Notes under the pieces: model-generated
Seen by the model: only the letters and a program-made list of their open reading frames with translations
Databases searched by the model: none
What the model was told of the DNA's origin: nothing
In this document: piece by piece, positions 57,498 through 64,000 of the stretch
Layout of the letters: the number at the start of each line of letters is the position of its first letter
Position numbering within the stretch: position 1 is the stretch's first letter
Translations under genes and position numbers: made by a program
NCBI GenBank assembly: GCA_963693315.1
Contig: CAVNZG010001077.1
Location: forward strand, 62,001-126,000
DNA length: 64,000 bases
Direction: 5' to 3'
Source of the DNA: Diogma glabrata
Lineage: Eukaryota > Arthropoda > Insecta > Diptera > Cylindrotomidae

Positions 57498-57640
57498 ACT
57501 TTAAAAAACTTTTTTAATTTTTTCCAAATATTTTCGGTTTCTATGAAACCTTCCTCAGGGAAATATTTATTTCTATTGATAGTCGTATACGATTCATCAA
57601 AGTTATTGAAATAACAGTTTAAGTAGTTTATAAACAATCT
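57498..57640. repeat. Spacer with right inverted-repeat arm (57579-57608)
   Basis: Short AT-rich spacer containing the inverse of 51986-52015. Without the LTR element the two arms would be about 110 bp apart, so they may have formed a small palindromic element that served as the insertion target. Confidence 0.6.
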
Positions 57641-58930
57641 TCATTTAACAAATAGTGTGCTGTACGGTGCTAGAGTTGTGCTACTTTAAGAACCCAACAA
57701 CGATTTTTCGAGCTGAAGTTAGCCCTGCCATTTTGAAAAAAAAATAAAAGCAAAGGTTGTGCTGTATTTTGCTAGTGTTGTGCTAGTTGTGCTCCTTAGA
57801 CAAAAATATCATAACCCTAACAGATAATTTTTAGAAAGTTAACATCATTTTTTTGAAAAGAAGTTGGCCCCGCCATTTTGGAAAAAATCAAAAACAAAAT
57901 AAGTGCTGAATTGTGTTAAAGTTGTGCTGGTTGTGCTACTCTAAAAAAATATCGTACCATCAACGAAAGAATTTAAACACGCAAGAACAATTTTTCGAAT
58001 AAAAGTTAGCCCCGCCATTTTGCAAAAATCAAAGAAGAAAGGTTGGTTATGCTGGATGTGCTACTCAAAAAGAATCCCATATCAATAATGAATAAAAGTT
58101 GGCACACTAAAGCGATTTTACTAGCAGAAGGATATCTTCTAGCAGAAAGCTTTCGAGCAGAAGGTTAAGCAGAATTTAGCCCCGCCATTTTGGAAAAAAT
58201 GAAAGGCGAGCGCTGATCTGCATTGTGCTCAAGTTGTGCTGGTTGTGCTACTCAGAAAGGATTGCATACAGGCAATGAATAAAAGTTGGTTGACTTAACC
58301 GATTTTTCGAGCAGAAGTTAGCCCCGCCATTTTGAAAAAACTAAAAATCAAAGGTGGTGGTGTATTGTGCTTAAGTTGTGCGGGTTGTGCTACTCAGACA
58401 AAAATTTCGTACCACCAACAGAAAAATTTTATCACGCTTACATAATTTTTTAACTTACGAAAAATTGAAAAATAAAAGGAGTGTATTGTGTTAAAGTTGT
58501 GCTGGTTGTGCTACTCAAAACCAAACTCGTACCACCAACGGAAGAATTTAGACACGATAAAACGATTTTTCGAGTAAAAGCTGACCCCGCCATTTTACAA
58601 AAAATTAAAATTGAACGTTGTGCTGTATTGTACCACAGTGGTGCTGGATGTGCTACTCTGAAAGAATTCCATACCATCCCATGAATAAAAGGTTGTATGC
58701 TAATAAAGTTTTTCGAGCAGAAAGCTTTCGAGCAGACGGCTAAGCAGCAGTTAACTCCGCATTTTGAAAAAAATAAAAAGCAAAGGTTGTCCTGTATAGC
58801 TCTACGGTGGTGCTGGCTGTGCTACTCAAAAAAAATTCCATACAATTAATCCAAAAATTTGGAACGCTAAAGCGATTTTTTCAGTAGAAGTTAGCCTCGT
58901 CGTTTTCGAAAAAATGAAAAACAAAAGTTT
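57641..58930 (+). repeat. Satellite of about 145-bp units, right part, about nine units
   Basis: The GCCCCGCCATTTTG-type box recurs at about 57720, 57868, 58008, 58180, 58322, 58586, 58756 and 58896, with one box-less unit near 58470. Each unit also holds GTTGTGCTGGTTGTGCTACT, itself an internal 9-10 bp repeat, and a CGATTTTTCGAGCAGAAGTT-like stretch. Two units (58137 and 58717) share an extra GCAGAAAGCTTTCGAGCAGA segment. Frames of 60-75 codons here are not conserved between units. Confidence 0.92.
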
Positions 58931-59212
58931 TGTAGGTAGTGACATGAAATTTTTTTTGAGCTGGCTGCTTAAAAAGAGAGTATATATAATAAATATTTTT
59001 ACGCTCGAATCATTATTGTTTGTTGGAATCAGTATAAGCATTAATTTATTAGTATTAATAATATAACGGACATCTGGTGTTCGATAGCATAAATGAATTT
59101 TGCATTTTTTGTATATATAAAATAAAAAAATCACCAAAACATATGACAATAAAAAAATTGTCTTGACAAAGAAGTATTTACTATATTCTCACTAAACAAT
59201 AGATGTAACTTT
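58931..59212. other. AT-rich, no gene recognised
   Basis: A minus-strand frame at 58826-59149 (107 codons) overlaps satellite and AT-rich sequence, and is not a convincing gene. Confidence 0.5.
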
Positions 59213-59472
59213 CCAGAGGCGCACACAGAAAAAAGTTCAGGGGAGTCCAAAGATTTTTTTAAAAATAAAAAGTGTTGTGTTATAGGAATTACAATATGTG
59301 TCACAACACCTAGATATCTTTTAAGACCTGGGTCTCACAACAACAACAACATGCGTTCTGAGTTGTTGACGGAGTAAGGCTATTGGTCTATCTGATGAAA
59401 GTAGCAAATTGCTTTATTTGTTTTTTACAAATGATCTTTCGTTAGTACAATTAAAAGTATGAGAACCTTCAG

Positions 59473-59899
59473 GTGGGTCAGACCATAATTTTATGCATAA
59501 TTTTAGCCTCAATCCTGACTGAAATTGTCTTTTTGTCATATAAGAAGGGTAGTTTTTGGCAAATGGCTAGTGTACAGCCAGTTCCAAAAAAGGTGCTAAA
59601 ACGGATCCATTATATTACAAACCCATATCAATCTTGTCGGTTTTTGCCAAAATATTTGAGAAAAATGTTAATTTTAATATTATGAGCTGTTTAAGTCGTC
59701 AAAAATACTTGATGAAAGACAGTTTTAAGGATGAAATTACGCTTCTCATGAAACACCTAATGTACTCACCGTTAGCACTTAATGACACTAGGTCAAATTT
59801 GAGAGAGTCATTAAACATTGATTTAAAAACAGTTATGAACTCGGTTATTGCTATCAATGATGAATCCAACACGAGCAAAACTCAAATTTGTCGTTTTTC
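59473..59899 (+). pseudogene. LINE reverse transcriptase remnant, left part
   Basis: FWQMASVQPVPKK (about 59550-59590) is the W--A-V-P--K entry motif of LINE RTs. After a frame change the text runs ISILSVFAKIFEKNVN, then LSRQKYLMKDSF (59625-59725), the RPISLLSVF-KIFEK block. LNIDLKTVMN and SKTQICRFST near 59815-59895 match the L--DL--V--W---N-L-LN-SKT segment. Frameshifts, and loss of much of the palm including the catalytic F-DD box, make it inactive. The clade is Jockey/CR1-like and not fixed. Confidence 0.75.
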
Positions 59900-60165
59900 T
59901 ACTCTCTAAACTTGAATTAGTGGAATTTTCACTGATTAAATTAGTGAAAAATTTTTCACTGTAAAAATAGTGATATTGGCAAATCATTCAGTGAATTGAT
60001 CACTGATTCATTTAGTAATAAAATATTTAATATTACGAATTTATTTATTTCACTGATTAGAACAGTAAATATTCACTGATTCCAAGTGGTATACTTGAAA
60101 CTGTGTTAAACAGTGTATATGTACTGTGAATCAGTGAAAATCCACTATTTCATTTTTAGAGAGTA
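59900..60165. mobile_element. MITE TACTCTCTAAA, copy 1 (266 bp)
   Basis: It begins TACTCTCTAAACTTGAATTA and ends ATTTCATTTTTAGAGAGTA, giving terminal inverted repeats of about 35 bp with a few mismatches (AGTGGAATTTTCACTGATT versus its inverse). TA at each end suggests TA target duplication. CACTGATT and its inverse recur inside. No ORF. It interrupts the LINE remnant. Confidence 0.92.
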
Positions 60166-60520
60166 GGTTATTAACACCAAATCCGTTTTTATTAAGATTT
60201 GATTCTGGAAGAAAAAATGATCTTGAAGAGAAAGAATCTGTTATACTTCTATAGGAGTTGAGTGAGATTCAAAATAATATGAAGTGGAATTCTAATATTT
60301 TTACCCTAGCTAAGAACGTTGTTTAAAAATTAATATTTTTGGGTCGTTGTTATAAGATTCTTAATTGGCAAGCTGATTTTTTTAATATGTAAGACATTTA
60401 ATCATACCTGCATGGAATATTATTCACATATATGGAGTGCAGTATAAATAAATAGTTTGAACTTTGAAGTGTATTGATTCTATACAGCAGAGAGCTGGTA
60501 ATTCAAATCTTACTAATGAG
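60166..60520 (+). pseudogene. LINE reverse transcriptase remnant, right part
   Basis: Beyond the MITE, MEYYSHIWSAV (about 60415-60450) and, in another frame, LILYSREL/IDSIQQRA-like sequence near 60478-60500 match the conserved end of LINE RTs (L-Y-SH-W, then L--IQ-RA). The frame is broken several times. Confidence 0.6.
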
Positions 60521-60644
60521 CAAGAAGAAATTATGAAATTTACTTGTATGTCGTTGATTTGACGGTATTTTACAAATACATTATGAGTGAACCGACCCCC
60601 CCCCCCCCTTTGTGTGCGCCCCTGGTCGGGTAAGTCCTTAGGTT

Positions 60645-60858
60645 ATTTTGATATATATTAATTTTGTAATTAATTATAATGTGAATTTATTTTGTTTTGA
60701 ACCATTTTTATAAACAAATAAGGAAGAAAATGGTGCCAACTTATATAGTGATAAAATTTTTGGTGATTTTTTTGTTTATTTTATTTAATACTACTAAAGC
60801 AGATACTCACACGGCGTTACCCTTGCCATAGAATCGTGGTGAAGTATTTTTTCGATTG
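60645..60858 (+). repeat. Dispersed repeat, partner of 42150-42345
   Basis: ACCATTTTTATAAACAAATA, AGGAAGAAAATG, TTTGGTGATTTTTTTGTTTA and TTACCCTTGCCATAGAATCG align with the 42-kb copy. It ends exactly at the second MITE copy, which may have inserted into it. Confidence 0.7.
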
Positions 60859-61124
60859 TACTCTCTAAACTTGAATTAGTGGAATTTTCACTAATTAAAT
60901 TAGTGAAAAATTTTTCACTGTAAAAATAGTGATATTGGCAAATCATTCAGTGAATTGATCACTGATTCATTTAGTAATAAAATATTTAATATGACCAATT
61001 TATTTATTTCACTGATTAGAACAGTAAATATTCACTGATTCCAAGTGGTATACTTGAAACTGTGTTAAACAGTGTATATGTACTGTGAATCAGTGAAAAT
61101 CCACTATTTCATTTTTAGAGAGTA
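60859..61124. mobile_element. MITE TACTCTCTAAA, copy 2 (266 bp)
   Basis: Same length as copy 1 and nearly identical (for example ACTAATTAAA versus ACTGATTAAA, GACCAATTT versus TACGAATTT). Direct orientation, 959 bp away. Confidence 0.95.
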
Positions 61125-61594
61125 TGGAAAAATGGCGATCACTCAAATTTTGTCGATTTAACTAATTTTGATTACATTACATTTGAAGCTTCTTATACCA
61201 GCATACTATTTCGAAATTGTTTTTGATCAAAATCTTGTAAAATAAGTAGAGGATTAGCCTACTTTTTTTTTTCAAATCCAACAAAGTGAAGTGTCTGCTA
61301 TCTTGGCGAATGACAAATTAACTGAAAAAGGGAGGCCAAAACATACACCATTAGCTTCGAGCTAACTTTTTCTTTCTTTTAAAATTTTAAATTCAACGTT
61401 GTCTTCAGTTGATCGATCACCGTCATTGGTTGTAATAGTTTCTGCTTCTAAATCTCTAAAGTATTGTAATGACGGACTATTTCGAGTTTTACTCTAAAAT
61501 AAAAATATTCATATTTAAAGAAATTCGCTAATTTATTTCGATTCCAGCCTTTAAATTAAAATAATTCATTTCAACATGTAACATAAAATAGTTA
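61125..61594. other. No gene recognised
   Basis: AT-rich sequence with no coding pattern. Confidence 0.6.
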
Positions 61595-62094
61595 TGTGTG
61601 CTACAAGTCATTCAATAATATTTTAACACTTCTTAGTTAATTGCTTTGTTGCGTCGCACTATATTTGAGATGCATTATATTTGAGATGGGATGGGAAATT
61701 TTTTAATTTGTGTGCAGTGAGTAAAATAAACAAACAAACAGAAGATGGAGAATTTTACTATATATACTCGATCATTTACTCGATCGACGAGATTATTTAA
61801 ATTTTAATCAAAATTGTGCTGGCATAAATGCACTAACAATTGAAACAGAAATAAAAATCGATTAGCTGTAAATTACGATTTTGGTTTTTATGATTTTGGT
61901 TTCATGATGATAAAAATTAATTCAATTATATTTTGCCACTCGGCCAATTAAGTATAAAAATTGTCAAACTTTATATTCATATAAAAATTGTTAAACATTA
62001 TATCCAATAAATATTGTGATAATATATTTCTGAGTTTTAGTTTTTGTTTACTACATTAAATTAATAAAATACATATTTAAACGTAAACTTAACA
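61595..62094 (+). repeat. Candidate 5' LTR of the terminal Ty3/gypsy element
   Basis: Inferred from the primer-binding site at 62096. The sequence ends ACTTAACA and a plausible TG start is TGTGTGCTACAAG near 61595. TATATATACTCG at about 61758 and CCAATAAATATTG near 62005 could be promoter and polyadenylation signals. The second LTR is outside the window, so the start is uncertain. Confidence 0.45.
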
Positions 62095-62095
62095 G

Positions 62096-62113
62096 TGGTG
62101 ACCCCGTTAACGC
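62096..62113 (+). promoter_or_regulatory. Primer-binding site
   Basis: TGGTGACCCCGTTAACGC starts one base after the ACA end of the LTR and has the TGG expected from a tRNA CCA end. I do not name the tRNA. Confidence 0.6.
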
Positions 62114-63030
62114 GCAAAAATATATCAATATCAATATAGTGTTTGAATATAAACTTGAAGTTTTCAAGATAGTTAATTCAATTATTTCAAAACCGAGTGA
62201 GCATAAAATTAACAAGTCAGATCACTGAAACAAAATTGGAGCTGGGCACATGTAAAACGACCTCAAGGTCGTAAATCAACGACACCGGTGGTTCCAGTAA
62301 ATTTAAGGCTTTGACCTTTGGATATCTGGTGCTGTTTATAACAGTGCCAGATAAAAGGTACGTGTTAAAATAAAATATACTTTTTCCTCCAAAAGTTTTG
62401 CTGTTTTCGTGAAAATATTTCAGATTAGTGTTACAATTTCAACAAATTGCATTCATCCGACGAGTAATATTCTAAACAGCATCCGTTATATGCATCAAAG
62501 TATAGAAAATAAATGAAATCGAAATTAATCAATTTGGATTGTGTACATGCATCGTCATATTCTTATAAAATTTGGTTAAGCGGTACATATATTTCTACAA
62601 AGTTGTTATTTCATATCGTACAAACATTTTTTTTGGAAGTTTCAACATTGAATTTGATTTTATTTTAAGCAACATTTTTACACAATTGGCGAATATTATT
62701 GAATTATGTTAAATGAATTAAGATACATCGATCAAGGGAAATCGTAAGTTTTGAATTATTTTTGTTTCTATTGATTTGTGCTTGCCATCATATCACTCAC
62801 ATCGATCAGTGCTTTTATATATAGCGGTATTATATACAGCTAGCTTGAATACAAGATTTTTTTATGAGCTTAAAAAATTTATTTAAATTTGAAGAATTTT
62901 ACATTTAAAGAATTATTTATTGCAAGATTTACACTAAAAAAGTTTGAAATACGAAAATATTGTATTATATTCAAACATTTTTTATTAACCCTGTTAAAAT
63001 TATAATCTTTTTGTTTTTAAACAAAAAATC
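62114..63030 (+). other. Leader between primer-binding site and gag
   Basis: About 0.9 kb of AT-rich sequence with no ORF. This is a usual position for packaging signals, but none can be recognised. Confidence 0.5.
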
Positions 63031-63906
63031 ATGATTGATACGGAAAATGATGGGAGCCAAAATGAAGATAAAAAAACATGGGAAGAAAGTTCATTAACTC
63101 AAAAGCTTCCTCCATTTTGGCCTACAATGCCTGACCTTTGGTTTCTTCGCATAGAAGCACAGTTTCGAAACGCGAAAGTAGTTAAGGACCAATCAAAATT
63201 TGATTACGTTTTAGGTGCGTTATCAGAGGTAATAATGTCAACAGTTTCTGATATTTTGCGAAAACCTCCAGATAATAATAAATATGAAACACTAAAAAAC
63301 GCTTTAATTGACCGAAATTCAGATAGTGCGGAGAAAATATTAGAACGTCTTCTTAACACAGTCGAACTAGGTAACGAGAAGCCTTCGGTAATGTATCGTA
63401 CTATGGTAGACCAGGCAGCTACTTTAGATATTGTAAGCGAAAAATTAATTTTCGGAATTTGGAACCAACGGTTACCACCGTCTATAAAGCAAATAATTTC
63501 TGTAGTGGACTCTAAAGACATTGAAAAAGTTATATTAATAGCAGATAAAATATTTGACCAATCTCAAAATTCAAACATTTCTGCATCAGAGGCTTCAATG
63601 CCACGAAGCTCTAGGTCTAGGGAATCTATTCTTGAAGAATAGGTGAATGCACTTCAAAACCAAATTTCTGAATTCCAGCTCAAACGTTTGCACACAAGAA
63701 ATAGAAGCAAGTCCCCACATCCACGCTCACTATCTTTTCATGAAAGAAAATATTCTAAAAACAAGAAAAGATCTAATTCAAATCTTGCAACAGATTCAAA
63801 TAGTGAACAATATTGTTTTTACCATCGTAAATACGGGTCACGGGCACGTCGGTGCCAGAAGCCATGCGAGTTATTTAAACAATTTCCAGAATCGGAAAAC
63901 AAATAG
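63031..63906 (+). CDS. Ty3/gypsy gag with one in-frame stop
   Basis: The frame opens with an ATG and reads KLPPFWPTMPDLWFLRIEAQ, then SKFDYVLGALSE, VSDILRKPPDNNKYETLKNA, LLNTVELGNEKPSVMYRTM and WNQRLPPSIKQIISV. This is the capsid pattern of insect Mag-like gypsy elements (LPPFW-DP-LWF-QIEAQF, Y--LK--LI, LG--KPS-L, LP--V--IL). A TAG at 63640-63642 interrupts after 203 codons. The same frame then continues for 87 codons to TAG at 63904, with a basic Ser/Arg-rich linker and a CFYHRKYG-A--CQKPC zinc knuckle-like motif. Capsid and knuckle together package the element RNA. The stop may be decay or a read-through site. Confidence 0.85.
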
Positions 63907-63947
63907 CTTCGGAATCATTGACGACGCCCCTCCGAAGCAACATTAGT

Positions 63948-64000
63948 CGTCGCCTCTTTATCAAAGACACAAACAATAATTTAGAATTCCTTGTCGACTC
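63948..64000 (+). CDS. Start of pol: aspartic protease, cut by the window end
   Basis: In the -1 frame relative to gag the last bases read RRLFIKDTNNNLEFLVDS, matching the RLFI-D---N--FLVDTGA start of Ty3/gypsy proteases. The DTG/DSG active site would follow immediately beyond the window. The frame relation suggests -1 frameshifting, as in many gypsy elements. Confidence 0.75.

Larger units (their letters stand above)
59213..60625. mobile_element. Terminal-inverted-repeat pair enclosing LINE debris
   Basis: CCAGAGGCGCACACAGAAAA at 59213 and the inverse of TTGTGTGCGCCCCTGG at 60610-60625 agree at 14 of the first 15 positions. The right end is followed inward by a run of 13 C. Ends of CAGGGGCG type are common in hAT-like DNA transposons, but no transposase or clear 8-bp duplication is seen. 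The interior is LINE RT sequence plus a MITE. Confidence 0.5.

Noticed and set aside
52021..57499. ACAC as a 4-bp target duplication of the LTR element
   Set aside because: It requires the LTR to end two bases before the point where the two LTR copies stop matching and before the primer site; recorded as unresolved.

Overview
The window is non-coding, AT-rich animal DNA packed with mobile-element debris. It is most likely from an insect. This rests on BEL/Pao, Ty3/gypsy, Jockey-like LINE and Penelope-like elements, a tRNA-Lys-derived SINE, several MITE and foldback families, and two broken copies of conserved eukaryotic genes (RPB8/POLR2H and the mitochondrial inner-membrane protease IMMP1L) that read as animal proteins. 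I see no intact host gene, no operon and no bacterial feature. Species cannot be named from the sequence. A run of exactly 200 N at 22816-23015 marks an assembly gap.

Layout. 1-6590: a decayed BEL/Pao retrotransposon on the + strand (gag, RT, RNase H, integrase pieces), interrupted by about 2.8 kb that carries a frameshifted CRAL-TRIO pseudogene. 6.6-8.3 kb: tandem repeats around a 128-bp (AT)n tract. 8.3-14.4 kb: AT-rich DNA plus two copies of a dispersed family (family A) that carries a 64-bp minisatellite. 14.6-17.1 kb: a MITE and a degraded Ty3/gypsy pol. 17-22.5 kb: mostly empty, with a hairpin, one unassigned open frame, a SINE and a Helitron-like 3' end. 22.6-26.7 kb: a second MITE copy, the gap, an inverted family A copy with its 64-bp array, then two AT-rich tandem arrays. 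26.7-35.7 kb: sparse DNA with a 540-bp foldback, a 9-bp minisatellite and three strong palindromes. 36.0-37.1 kb: a Jockey-like LINE fragment split by a third MITE copy. 42.6-44.3 kb: RPB8 and IMMP1L pseudogenes. 45.5-50.7 kb: a full-length Penelope-like element with an intact 906-codon ORF, inserted into one arm of a long foldback repeat. 51.6-58.9 kb: a roughly 145-bp satellite split by a 5.47-kb non-autonomous LTR element whose 1007-bp LTRs are nearly identical. 59.2-61.1 kb: LINE RT debris enclosed by a terminal-inverted-repeat pair, with two near-identical 266-bp MITEs. 61.6-64.0 kb: the 5' LTR, primer-binding site, gag and start of pol of a Ty3/gypsy element that runs off the window.

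The clearest result is how these pieces nest. Penelope sits in a foldback, an LTR element in a satellite, MITEs in LINEs, and a gene relic in the BEL element. The elements that look youngest are the Penelope element, the 52-57 kb LTR element and the 266-bp MITE pair. Assignments come from reading translations and repeats by eye; no database search was run.
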